Positions 36,015 through 44,914 of a DNA stretch of 64,000 nucleotides are shown here, piece by piece (position 1 is the first letter of the stretch; each line of letters starts with the position of its first letter). Source of the stretch: MWAR01 sp035388825 (GTDB lineage: Bacteria; Muiribacteriota; Ozemobacteria; Ozemobacterales; Ozemobacteraceae); the NCBI GenBank assembly GCA_035388825.1, contig DAOOQQ010000019.1:1-64000 (forward strand), written 5' to 3'. A program made the translations under genes and the position numbers. The notes under the pieces were generated by a model, which was not told where the DNA came from, did not search any database, and saw only the letters and a program-made list of their open reading frames with translations.

Positions 36015-37052
36015 ATGCCTGATGCATCATCCCCCCCCCCCCGTTCCGTTTCGGCCGGTTCGTCTGCTCTGGCCCCCGAATCGCGGAGCCGCGGGCGCAT
36101 GCTCGGACGGGGGATCGGAATGCTTGTCCTTTCCGTTCTTCTCTGGCTTGCCTGCTCGGCCTATGCCGGAAAGAATGCCGCCGGCACGGGAAAAATTGAA
36201 GAAAATATAAAATCAAAAGGTATACCTGCTTCGGCGGGCGCGCGGGTGCCGATGCGCATCGTTTCGCTCGTGCCGAGTCTGACCGAGACGCTGTTCGTGC
36301 TCGGACTCGGCGACCGGCTCGTCGGGATCACGGATTTCTGCGAGCACATTCCCGGGGCCCGGAAGATCCCCTCGATCGGAACCTGCCTCGAGCCCAGCGT
36401 GGAAGCCATTGCGGCAAGAAATCCCGACCTGGTCCTGTATGGCCCGGATCAGGAGGCGATCGCGCGGCGTCTTGCTGCGCTGGGGCTCGACACCGTTTCG
36501 GTTCGCCAGATCGCCCTGGACGATATCCCCGGCGCCCTCCAGCGGATCGGGGACAGATGCGGTGTTCCGGCGGCCGCGGCTTCGGCGGTCGTGCGATTCC
36601 GGGATCGCCTCGCCGCAGTATCCCGGGCGGTCGCGGGATGTCGCAAACCCCGCGTTCTGCTCGTCGTCGGCCGCGACGTCTCGGGCGGCCGGATCGAACA
36701 GGCCTACGTGGCGGCTCCCGGAGCGTATCACGATGCCCTTCTCCGGCTGGCCGGCGCCGAGAATGCCTGGCGGGGAAAAGCCCTCACCGTCTATCCCGTC
36801 GTGTCCCAGGAAGGCCTGATGGCCCTGAATCCCGACGCCATCGTTGATCTCGTTCCGGATCCCGACCGGCAGCCGGGCGGACTCGACGGATTGAAAGCCG
36901 CCTGGGCGGCGGTTCCCGGAATGACCGCCGTCGCCTCGGATCGCGTCCTTCTCCTCACCGAAACCCATCTGTCGATCCCGGGGCCCGAATCCGCCGCCGA
37001 TGCCGCCGAGCGTCTGGCCCGTCTCCTGCATCCGGAGGGGGCATGGCGATGA
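36015..37052 (+). CDS. btuF: Cobalamin-binding periplasmic protein, BtuF-like
   Basis: 345 residues. A long N-terminal segment precedes a hydrophobic signal (GMLVLSVLLWLACSAYAGKN). The Cys in WLAC could be acylated, or the site may be cleaved after AYAG. The mature part has the helical-backbone binding fold: VPMRIVSLVPSLTETLFVLG, then RLVGITDFCEHIPGARKIPS and ARNPDLVLYGPDQEAIARRL. The riboswitch upstream and the BtuC/BtuD-like genes downstream make cobalamin the likely ligand. The start ATG 36015 follows AAGGAGACGGCAGA; an ATG at 35988 would lie in the riboswitch end. The B12 role is inferred from riboswitch and family. Confidence 0.85.
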   Translation: MPDASSPPPRSVSAGSSALAPESRSRGRMLGRGIGMLVLSVLLWLACSAYAGKNAAGTGKIEENIKSKGIPASAGARVPMRIVSLVPSLTETLFVLGLGDRLVGITDFCEHIPGARKIPSIGTCLEPSVEAIAARNPDLVLYGPDQEAIARRLAALGLDTVSVRQIALDDIPGALQRIGDRCGVPAAAASAVVRFRDRLAAVSRAVAGCRKPRVLLVVGRDVSGGRIEQAYVAAPGAYHDALLRLAGAENAWRGKALTVYPVVSQEGLMALNPDAIVDLVPDPDRQPGGLDGLKAAWAAVPGMTAVASDRVLLLTETHLSIPGPESAADAAERLARLLHPEGAWR

Positions 37053-37879
37053 TGCCAGCCGAACCCGCCGCCCCGATGCCCGCCCTGCGGACCGAAAGCC
37101 TGTGCGTCGCACTCGGCGGCAGATCCATCCTCACTGATATATCTATCGATGTACCATCCGGCTGCCGGGTCGCGATCATCGGACCGAACGGCGCCGGCAA
37201 AACGACCTTGCTGCGGGCGCTGGCGGGGCTGGTTCGACCGATATCCGGCCGGATCCTCGTGAACGGCCGGACCATGTCCGGGCTTTCCTCGCGGGACCTG
37301 GCGCGACAGATCGCCCATGTGCCTCAGATGACCGAAAAAACCATGCCGTGCCGCGTTGCCGACTTCGTGCTCCTTTCCCGGTATGCGCATGGCCGGCACC
37401 TGTTCGGCTCGGCCGATGCGGGGGATCGCGAAGCGGCCGCGCAGGCGATGGTCCGCACGGGCATCGCCGAGTTTGCCGACCGCGATCTGGCCACGCTCAG
37501 CGGCGGGGAGCGGCAGAAGGTGCTCGTGGCGGCCGCCCTGGCGCAGGAGGCTTCCATCCTGCTCCTGGACGAGCCTGCCGCGTTTCTCGATTATCGCCGC
37601 CAGCTCGAACTGGCCGCTCTGCTTGAAGGGGTGCGGCGCGCAGGCGGCGCCGGCAGGCTCTGCACGATCGTCAGCGTCGTGCACGATCTCAACGGGGGGG
37701 CGCTGGAAGGCGATCTCGTCATCGCTCTCGCCGCCGGCCGCGTGGCGTTCTCCGGCCCTCCTGAAGAACTCGTCCGAAGTGGCAGGCTTGCCGAGATCTA
37801 CGGGGTCGAGTTCGAACTGCTGGGGCGGCCGAACTCCGGCCGAAGCCTGGTCGTTCCGGTGAGGATCGCCAACCCATGA
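37049..37879 (+). CDS. btuD: ABC transporter ATP-binding protein, BtuD/FhuC-like
   Basis: 276 residues (278 if the ATG at 37043 is used). Walker A VAIIGPNGAGKTTLLRALAG, Q-loop IAHVPQMTE, signature LSGGERQKVLVAAALAQEAS, Walker B ILLLDEPAAFLDYRRQLELA, H-loop VVHDLNGG. It belongs to the iron-siderophore/B12 importer group. It overlaps btuF (ATGA) and ends overlapping btuC by four bases. GGAGGGG is eight bases from ATG 37049, so I prefer that start. Confidence 0.88.
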   Translation: MMPAEPAAPMPALRTESLCVALGGRSILTDISIDVPSGCRVAIIGPNGAGKTTLLRALAGLVRPISGRILVNGRTMSGLSSRDLARQIAHVPQMTEKTMPCRVADFVLLSRYAHGRHLFGSADAGDREAAAQAMVRTGIAEFADRDLATLSGGERQKVLVAAALAQEASILLLDEPAAFLDYRRQLELAALLEGVRRAGGAGRLCTIVSVVHDLNGGALEGDLVIALAAGRVAFSGPPEELVRSGRLAEIYGVEFELLGRPNSGRSLVVPVRIANP

Positions 37880-38871
37880 ACCACCGGACGATTCTTCTCC
37901 TGCTTGCGGGATTCGCCGCCGTGGTCGTCCTCGCCAGCCCCTTCATCGGGGGCGTGCCCGTCTCGTTCGATGCCCTGCTGCGCCCCTACGGGGATGATCC
38001 GTCCGCCATCCTCCTCTGGAAGCTGCGCCTGCCGCGGATCCTGGCGGCGTTCTTCGCCGGGGCGGCCTTGTCCGTCGCGGGCGGCGCGTTCCAGGCGCTG
38101 TTTCGCAACCCGCTCGCGACCCCCTTCACGCTGGGGGTTTCCGGGGCGGCATCGCTCGGAGCGGCTCTGTATCTGCGCTGGGGAAGCGAATCCGGGTTGT
38201 CCGGCCCGGGCGGCATCCTCGCCTCGTTCGCCGGCGCCGCCGTTTGCGTAGGGGCCGTCTATGCCCTTGCCTGGGGCCGGGGCGGGGTTTCGAACGCGCG
38301 TCTGCTGCTGGCGGGGGTCGCGATCAGCTTCTGCTGCTCGAGCCTGATCATGTTCTCGCACTACGCTTCGACCGCCACCGACGCGTTCCGCATGATGCGC
38401 CACCTGATGGGAAGCCTCTCGGCAAGCGGCTGGGAAACGGTCGCCGTCCTTCTGCCCGTCACCCTGGTCGGCGGGCTGGTGTTGTGGGCGCTTGCCTGGG
38501 AACTCGATCTGCTGGCCGTCGGGGAGGATATCGCCCAGAGCCGCGGCGTCGCCGTCGAGAGAATACGGCACCTGATCTTTCTCGTCACCTGCGCGCTGGA
38601 AGCCTTCGTCGTGGCTCTGTGCGGCCCGATCGGCTTCGTGGGGTTGATGATCCCCCACTGCTGTCGCCTCTGGTTCGGAGGCGGCCACCGCGTTCTCCTC
38701 CCGGCGGCGTTTCTTCTGGGCGGCGCGTTCCTTGCCGCATGCGACACCGTCTCCCGCACCGTCGTCGCCCCCTCCGAAATGCCGGTCGGCGTCCTCACCT
38801 CCCTGATCGGCGGCGTCTTCTTCCTCTGGCTCCTCTTCGGCGCCACCGGCTCCGACACCCCCCTCGATTAG
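37876..38871 (+). CDS. btuC: FecCD-family permease, BtuC-like
   Basis: 331 residues with about ten hydrophobic segments. Family motifs: LRLPRILAAFFAGAALSVAG, ALFRNPLATPFTLGVSGAAS and the cytoplasmic GPIGFVGLMIPHCCRLWFGG. It pairs with the preceding ATPase and binding protein as a cobalamin importer under riboswitch control. After it the operon ends; the 272 bases to the next gene hold no clear terminator. Confidence 0.9.
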   Translation: MNHRTILLLLAGFAAVVVLASPFIGGVPVSFDALLRPYGDDPSAILLWKLRLPRILAAFFAGAALSVAGGAFQALFRNPLATPFTLGVSGAASLGAALYLRWGSESGLSGPGGILASFAGAAVCVGAVYALAWGRGGVSNARLLLAGVAISFCCSSLIMFSHYASTATDAFRMMRHLMGSLSASGWETVAVLLPVTLVGGLVLWALAWELDLLAVGEDIAQSRGVAVERIRHLIFLVTCALEAFVVALCGPIGFVGLMIPHCCRLWFGGGHRVLLPAAFLLGGAFLAACDTVSRTVVAPSEMPVGVLTSLIGGVFFLWLLFGATGSDTPLD

Positions 38872-39143
38872 CAGGGGGCATCGGGATTCCCGGAGGGATC
38901 TGTCGCCTCAGATCGTGAAGGGAAACCCGCATGCCCATGAAGAGATGCGGGAAGGAACTGTTGAAAATTGAGGAGGGGGATATTATCTTTTCCCCGAGAT
39001 GAGCCGATCCATCGGCTCGCAAGAAGGTTGTACGAGAGAGGTTGATGGCAGTTTTCCCTTCGATCGAGAGCAAAGAGCTCGTTCCCGATACGGCCGTGCC
39101 GTGCCTTGTCGCGCGCGGTTTGGCGATGCTGGAGGTTGATTCC

Positions 39144-42100
39144 ATGTCCACCCCCCTGCGTGTTCGTTTTCGCTTCCCCTGGCCGGCGTGCGTGCTGTTC
39201 GGGCTGTTGTGCCTCTGTCTCGTCGCCCCCGCCGCAGCCGATATACCGGCCCTCGAAACCGAGCGGGCGAAGGCGACCAAAGAGCTCGAAGCCGTCATCG
39301 GCACCATCAACCTGTCCGAAACGGCGGTCAGATCGGCGGGTGAGCTGATGAGCGGCCTCGAAACCGCCCTGGGAAAATACGTGTCGGCCCGGGACGCCCA
39401 GGCCGGCGTTGTCGCCGGCATCCGCGGCAAGCTTCGCGAGATCGATATCCAGCTGGCAAAGCTCCGCTCCCCCAACGATCTGGCCACGGCCTGGGGGGAA
39501 TACAAGAACAACCGAACCCAGGAAAATTTCATCAAGCTGTATATGGTGGTGCGCGGCGTGAAACCGGACAACGCGACTCTGGAAAGCTATGTCCAGCAGG
39601 AATCGATCCTCCAGCTGGAGATCCGCAACAAAGTCATCGTTCCGGTTCTCCAGGTGCTGGTCAAGCTTGGCGGTCTCGTCAAGCAGATCAACGAGCTCGC
39701 CTTCAACGGGGTCGGCATCTGCCATCCCCGCGACGCGGACGGGGCCCTCGAGGCCGTCGACGAACTTCTCGGAACGATGCAGAAGCATTTTTCGAAGCTC
39801 GAGACGAAGATGGGCATGAAGGACGACCAGCTGCTCGTCGCCGGGGTGGCGGTCGAGCTTTCCAAGAACTTCCAGGACTTCTTCGATCCGAAGGAACTCA
39901 TCCCCGACAAGCTCAAGGAGTGGTCGGACGCCTTCGAGGAGAGCAGCTACTCGAACTGGATTCCCGGCAAGGCCGCCTCCAAACTCCAGGCCGAGGCGGA
40001 GAAGATGGCCGAGGAGTCCTATGAGAAATTCAACGAGGATACCTACGGAACGAAGGATCGCGCGCGGGATTACGAGAAATTCTCCCGGATGCGCGAAGAG
40101 TTCGCAACGGCTGCCGATGAATCCGAGGCTGTTCTGAAAGAGTTCCAGAAGCCTGTCGACGAGTTTGCGGAAAAGGTCGCCGAGAGCCGGGAAAAATACA
40201 AGCGCATTCTCGGCGCGTATGAAGGCCTGCTCGAGCGCAAGATGGAGCTCGAACGCCGGATTCCCGACCTCGCCGCCCGGATCGATGATGAGAAGTGGCG
40301 CGAACTCTCGAAGCCGATTCCCGGCGAGAAACTTGCCGAAGAGGCTCCTGTTTTCGCTTTTCTCAATCCCGACCGCTCGGCCGGCTTCCTTGCCGCCGAC
40401 GACCTGACGGAGATGGTGCTGGGCTACCCCCGGCAGCAGCGGTTCGCTCTCACGACCCGGGTGGCGCAGATCGTTCGGTCGAAAGCGAAAACCACGGTCT
40501 CCACGGGATCCGGCAGTCGCGAAACGATCATCTCGCTCATCTCCCGTGGCGATTCGGGTGATGTGTACAAGTATCCCGGCGTCAAAATGCGTGACGAGCA
40601 GGGGCGGGTCGAGATCGACACGGCGGCCATGAGACTGGTTGGAAAGGCTCCCGGAACGGCGAAACTCGTGTTCGAGGTTCCCGGCTGGGGCGATATCACG
40701 ACGGATCAGGCCGGCAACCACGTGCTCCAGACCCGCACCTACACGTCTCGCCGCGAAATTCCGGTCGCCAGGCTCACCGGAATCGAGGTTCGGAACGCTC
40801 TCGGCCCTGTCGGCCGGGTGGATCTCGTCTCGACAGCCGAGTCCCGCGGCGGCATGTTTGGGATGAAGGTCGAGGCGCTCGTCGAGCACGGCGCCGGAAC
40901 GTCCCGGCAGCCTGTCGAGATGTCCCGCCTCGCCTTCACCCTGACGGGCGACTCCTGCGCCATCGTCAGGAAGTCCTCGGCGACCGAATTCGCCATCGAG
41001 GCCACCGACAGGCCCGGCGTCTGCACCGTCGAGATCGGGGTTGCCGGCTCGGCCGGCTCGGCCCGGAAGGTGGCGAAAATCCGTGTCACGAACAGTGTTC
41101 TTCGGGCTTCCCGAAGCCTCGCTGACGGTGAAAAAGTTGCCGCGGGCGTGAGTCGGAAGGCCGAAGAGCTGCCCATCGGTGCCTCTGGCAAGATCACGAT
41201 TCTGATGGACGGGCCCGCTCCGGCTGAGGACTATATCGCCGAGTTGGTCTGTTCGCGCGGCAGCGAGGATCTCGAGCCTGGCCGGGGCGGCATCTCGGGA
41301 ACCGCCCGCGCGGGTTTCGACTCTTCCGGCACGCTTTCCCAGGCGCTGCTTTCCTTCTCCCTCGGCAAGGAATGCCTGAAGATCGACGAGGCGCAGAAGA
41401 AGGGAACCTGGTTCAGCCGCGAGCCGATCACGGTGTCGGCCATCGTCCGGCGCCGCTCGACCAATGCGGTCGTCAGCCATTTCGGCTTCGGTGAGATCAT
41501 CCCGGTCGCGACCGTCAAACGCCTGCGCGTCGTGATGCGCGGGAGCGGCGGCGATGGGGCCGTGGTCGATGCGATGCCCCTGTTCCGCCCCGCCGACCGG
41601 CAGCACAACCAGTGGCCGTTTGCGATCCGCATCGAGCTCGAATCGGGCGACCGGATCACCGTTCCCCTCGACGCGGTCGAGCAGGGCCGGCCCGGGAGCC
41701 TGCTCTTCGGCATCGACGGGAAGAGCGGAAGTATTCTCTTCAATATCGGTGCCATGCAGCGGGTCGGCTGGGAAACCCTGACCTACCGGCTTTCCCCAAG
41801 CCGCGCGGCGCGGATGCACGTGAACCTCGCGGGGGATTACGAAGACGGTTCGATCCTCTTTTCCGTGAACCGGCTCGAGCTCTGGAAGCACGAAAACGGC
41901 GTCCGGATGACCGTTCTCGGCCCCCAGAAAGACGCGATGGACGGGTATGCGGTCCGGTGGAAGGCCGGCTCCGGCATGACCACGACCCCCTTCCGGAAGG
42001 ACCAGGGGGAATGGGTCTGCGACGGCCCAGAGAACACGCCGGTGTTCGAGGCCGTGCTTCTCAGTCCGCGCGGTGCCGAGTGCGGCGTCGTCCGGGGAGC

Positions 42101-44330
42101 CGACGGCAAGGCCATCGCGTCCTGCGAGCCGGACCACCGGCCGACCATGGCGATCGAGACTCCGACACCCCTCAAGGCCGGTGCGATCGCCAGCGTCCGC
42201 GTCACGTGCAACGATCTGCCTTCCGACGGCCCGCTGTCGATGGGATCGGCCGAGTATTACACGCTCTGGAAGACCACCGGCCCGTTCGGCAAGGTCAGAA
42301 CGGCCGAAGGCCCGGTGTATCCCCTGGGCCCCACGGGCTTCCTCTCGATCGGGCATGTCGAGTATCTGCGCGGTGTGCCCGAAGGCGGCGCCAGGATTCC
42401 CGTCGAGGTCGAGTTGTACCGCCGCACTGACTGGCAGAGCTATCAGCCGAAAGGACGGCTCGTCGCTTCGGCGAGAGGAACGCTCGAGGCGCTCTACAAT
42501 CCCTCTCTGCCTCCCTTCACGGGCCAGATCCGCATCGTCCAGGGAAGTGACGGCGGCCGGACGGTTGCGACGCAATGGGTGGAAGGCGCCCCCGAGGTGA
42601 GCCTCGAGCGCATGGTCGCCATCGACGGCAACAACCCCTTCAATGTCCAGAACCCGATCGTGAACGTGACCAGAAACGGCCAGACGCTCGTCGCGACCGA
42701 TGCCGTTCCGATCACCTCGCTTCCCGAGCCCCCCGTGCCCGGGGAACCGGTCGTTCCGGCTCCCCCGGCGCCGCCCGAGCCGCCGGCCCCCGTTCCGACG
42801 CTCACGACGGCGGCCCGCGACAAGTCTGATGGCGACAAGCTGCTTCCGTCGACCGGCGGCACGATCGTGGATACTGTTAGCTATACAAATCTGACGGCCG
42901 GTCGCTCCTACACGCTCAAGGGCGTCCTGATGAACCGCGCGACGGGCCAGTCGGCCGGGATCACCGCCGAGAAAACGTTCACCGCCGCTGCCGCGGCTGG
43001 GATCGTCACCCAGGAGTTCGTCGTCGGCGCCGGCGAGGCCGATCGGACACTCGTGGTGTTCGAAACCCTCCATGCCGACGGCGCCGTGGTGGCGCGGCAC
43101 GAGGACCTGCTCGACGCCGCCCAGGCCGTGGCGGTCGGTGCCCCGCCGCCTCCGCCCGAGATGACGACGGCTGCCCGCGACAAGGCCGACGGCGACAAAG
43201 CCCTCCCGTCCGCCGGCGGCACGATCGTGGATACCGTAAACTATAAAAACCTGACCCCGGGCCGCTCCTACACGTTGAAGGGCGCGCTGGTGAACAAGGC
43301 GACGGGCCAGGCGACCGGGATCACCGCCGAAAAGACCTTCACGGCGCAGGCCGCCGATGGAAGCGTGACGCAGGAGTTCACGGTCACGATCCAGCAGGCG
43401 GGCCGCACCCTGGTCGTGTACGAACGACTCTCCGATGGAGCCACGCTCGTGGTGAAGCATGAAGACCTGAACGACGCCGCACAGGCAGTCTCGATCGGAG
43501 CCCTGGTTCCGAGCCTGACGACGTCGGCGAAGGACAAGGCGGACGGGGACCGGACGCTTCCGTCAGCCGGCGGCACCATCACCGACACCGTCGCGTATAC
43601 GGATCTCGTTCCCGGAAAAACCTACACCCTGAAGGGCGAGGTGATGGACAAGGCGACCGGCCTTGCCGTCGGCATCACGACCCAGAAACCCTTCACGCCC
43701 TCCTCCTCCGCCGGCACGGTGACGCAGGAGTTCACGGTCACCGCACAGCAGGCCGGAAAAACGCTGGTTGTCTACGAAACCGTGCTCGACGGCGGTGCGG
43801 TGGTCGTGAAACACACCGATCTCACCGATGCCGCCCAAACCGTTGTCGTCGAAGAAGCCCAACAGGGCATCACCGGGCTGACCTCGACCGTCGCCTTCGC
43901 GAACGTGAGTCCGGCGAACCCGACGATCCACATGGCCTGTATCCTGCTCGACCCGAACACCAGTCAGGGAAGTCTCAGCGCCGGTGACGGCCAGATGTTC
44001 AGTGCCAACCGCGTCTTCGACATCCATGTGACGCCGACCTACAACATCGGAGACGGGGACCCGTGGATCCATTTCGAGCGCGCCCAGGCGAACTCCGGCA
44101 GCCCGAACTGGAGGCTGTCGGCCGCGACCGGTGCAACAAATACGTTATTTTATAATACTGGACAAAATATCACTGTATTCAACGTGAACACCCGGGTGAC
44201 CCTGTTCATCGAGCAGGCCGTCGCCGGCGGATCGAAAATCAGGCTCGAATTGACGGTGACGCGTAATGGCAACGGCACGGCGGCAGGCGATTACCAGCTG
44301 GTCGTCCATACGGCCGAGTATGTGAACTGA
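39144..44330 (+). CDS. Giant secreted protein with coiled coil and three VaFE (Thr-Gln ester-bond) domains
   Basis: 1728 residues. Signal peptide MSTPLRVRFRFPWPACVLFG to APAAADIP. Residues about 27-420 are charged helical, probably coiled coil. About 420-1200 is a beta-rich region of unknown family with bacterial-Ig-like features. Then come three VaFE repeats at about 1220-1331, 1340-1451 and 1458-1569, each opening TT(A/S)(A/K)xDKxDGD, with YTLKG and VVFE/VVYE in the middle and ending HxDLxDAAQ(A/T)V. The Thr, Glu, His, Asp and Gln positions match those that form Thr-Gln ester cross-links in Gram-positive adhesins. A C-terminal beta domain (VFDIHVTPTYNIGDGDPWIH) ends without an LPXTG anchor. 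Starts after GGAGG with eight-base spacing. Likely a surface adhesin or fibre; the two downstream genes may be partners. Confidence 0.85.
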   Translation: MSTPLRVRFRFPWPACVLFGLLCLCLVAPAAADIPALETERAKATKELEAVIGTINLSETAVRSAGELMSGLETALGKYVSARDAQAGVVAGIRGKLREIDIQLAKLRSPNDLATAWGEYKNNRTQENFIKLYMVVRGVKPDNATLESYVQQESILQLEIRNKVIVPVLQVLVKLGGLVKQINELAFNGVGICHPRDADGALEAVDELLGTMQKHFSKLETKMGMKDDQLLVAGVAVELSKNFQDFFDPKELIPDKLKEWSDAFEESSYSNWIPGKAASKLQAEAEKMAEESYEKFNEDTYGTKDRARDYEKFSRMREEFATAADESEAVLKEFQKPVDEFAEKVAESREKYKRILGAYEGLLERKMELERRIPDLAARIDDEKWRELSKPIPGEKLAEEAPVFAFLNPDRSAGFLAADDLTEMVLGYPRQQRFALTTRVAQIVRSKAKTTVSTGSGSRETIISLISRGDSGDVYKYPGVKMRDEQGRVEIDTAAMRLVGKAPGTAKLVFEVPGWGDITTDQAGNHVLQTRTYTSRREIPVARLTGIEVRNALGPVGRVDLVSTAESRGGMFGMKVEALVEHGAGTSRQPVEMSRLAFTLTGDSCAIVRKSSATEFAIEATDRPGVCTVEIGVAGSAGSARKVAKIRVTNSVLRASRSLADGEKVAAGVSRKAEELPIGASGKITILMDGPAPAEDYIAELVCSRGSEDLEPGRGGISGTARAGFDSSGTLSQALLSFSLGKECLKIDEAQKKGTWFSREPITVSAIVRRRSTNAVVSHFGFGEIIPVATVKRLRVVMRGSGGDGAVVDAMPLFRPADRQHNQWPFAIRIELESGDRITVPLDAVEQGRPGSLLFGIDGKSGSILFNIGAMQRVGWETLTYRLSPSRAARMHVNLAGDYEDGSILFSVNRLELWKHENGVRMTVLGPQKDAMDGYAVRWKAGSGMTTTPFRKDQGEWVCDGPENTPVFEAVLLSPRGAECGVVRGADGKAIASCEPDHRPTMAIETPTPLKAGAIASVRVTCNDLPSDGPLSMGSAEYYTLWKTTGPFGKVRTAEGPVYPLGPTGFLSIGHVEYLRGVPEGGARIPVEVELYRRTDWQSYQPKGRLVASARGTLEALYNPSLPPFTGQIRIVQGSDGGRTVATQWVEGAPEVSLERMVAIDGNNPFNVQNPIVNVTRNGQTLVATDAVPITSLPEPPVPGEPVVPAPPAPPEPPAPVPTLTTAARDKSDGDKLLPSTGGTIVDTVSYTNLTAGRSYTLKGVLMNRATGQSAGITAEKTFTAAAAAGIVTQEFVVGAGEADRTLVVFETLHADGAVVARHEDLLDAAQAVAVGAPPPPPEMTTAARDKADGDKALPSAGGTIVDTVNYKNLTPGRSYTLKGALVNKATGQATGITAEKTFTAQAADGSVTQEFTVTIQQAGRTLVVYERLSDGATLVVKHEDLNDAAQAVSIGALVPSLTTSAKDKADGDRTLPSAGGTITDTVAYTDLVPGKTYTLKGEVMDKATGLAVGITTQKPFTPSSSAGTVTQEFTVTAQQAGKTLVVYETVLDGGAVVVKHTDLTDAAQTVVVEEAQQGITGLTSTVAFANVSPANPTIHMACILLDPNTSQGSLSAGDGQMFSANRVFDIHVTPTYNIGDGDPWIHFERAQANSGSPNWRLSAATGATNTLFYNTGQNITVFNVNTRVTLFIEQAVAGGSKIRLELTVTRNGNGTAAGDYQLVVHTAEYVN

Positions 44331-44347
44331 GAGAAAGGAGAACGACC

Positions 44348-44890
44348 ATGAATCGCATCATTCCGACCACCGTGCTGGCTCTCCTTCTCGCTTCAACGGC
44401 AGCGATCCTTTCCGCCGCCGAGTTCCGCTCGATCAATACGATCTCGACGCCGCAGGCCGGCTCCGGCCCCGCCCTGGCCGCTTCGGCCGACCCCGGTCTC
44501 GAGGTGGCCCGCAAGAGCCTCGAAAAGCGCACGGTCGATCTCGCCCGCGCCGGTCTCACCCGCCTCATCGAGGCCTGGCAGAGGGGCGACAAGCTTGAAG
44601 CCCTGCTCTCGGACTCGTTCAATGACCGCGACCGGTTTCTCGACATCCTGCGCCGGGTCAGCCCGGGGGATGCGAAACTGCGGCTGCTTGCGATCGATGC
44701 CGTCCGGATCGTGTCCCGCTCGTTCGACCCGGCCGGGCCTGAGGGCAAGGGCTGGGCCCTGACCAGCCGCGTCTCGATCCGCGCCCGCACCCAGATCGAA
44801 TACACCCACCCGAAGGGCGGCTACCAGAAACTCGACGGGATCAACGAGTTCGTTCTTCGCGTGGTCCAGCCGCTTCAGACGCAACGCTGA
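44348..44890 (+). CDS. Small secreted protein of unknown function
   Basis: 180 residues, signal peptide MNRIIPTTVLALLLASTAAI to LSAAEF. The mature part is a mixed alpha/beta domain: LARAGLTRLIEAWQRGDKLE, then DAKLRLLAIDAVRIVSRSFD. The helix-rich start plus a strand-rich end (VSIRARTQIEYTHPKGGYQK) looks somewhat like an NTF2/SnoaL-type fold, but that is a guess. It lies 17 bases after the giant adhesin gene and 24 bases before the beta-barrel gene, with GAAAGGAGAACGACC as ribosome binding site, so the three are likely one operon. Confidence 0.7.
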   Translation: MNRIIPTTVLALLLASTAAILSAAEFRSINTISTPQAGSGPALAASADPGLEVARKSLEKRTVDLARAGLTRLIEAWQRGDKLEALLSDSFNDRDRFLDILRRVSPGDAKLRLLAIDAVRIVSRSFDPAGPEGKGWALTSRVSIRARTQIEYTHPKGGYQKLDGINEFVLRVVQPLQTQR

Positions 44891-44914
44891 CGAATCGCAG
44901 GGAATGGTGACGAT

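Noticed and set aside
38872..39143. Riboswitch or small RNA in the 272-base gap before the giant adhesin gene
   Set aside because: A small hairpin (GAGCCGATCCATCGGCTC at about 39001-39018) and a TATTAT at 38981 are present, but no known riboswitch core or correctly spaced -35 was found.
38868..43460. 1530-codon minus-strand frame opposite the giant adhesin gene
   Set aside because: It is the mirror of the repeated VaFE domains; no ribosome binding site or recognisable motif, while the plus strand has a signal peptide and conserved residues.
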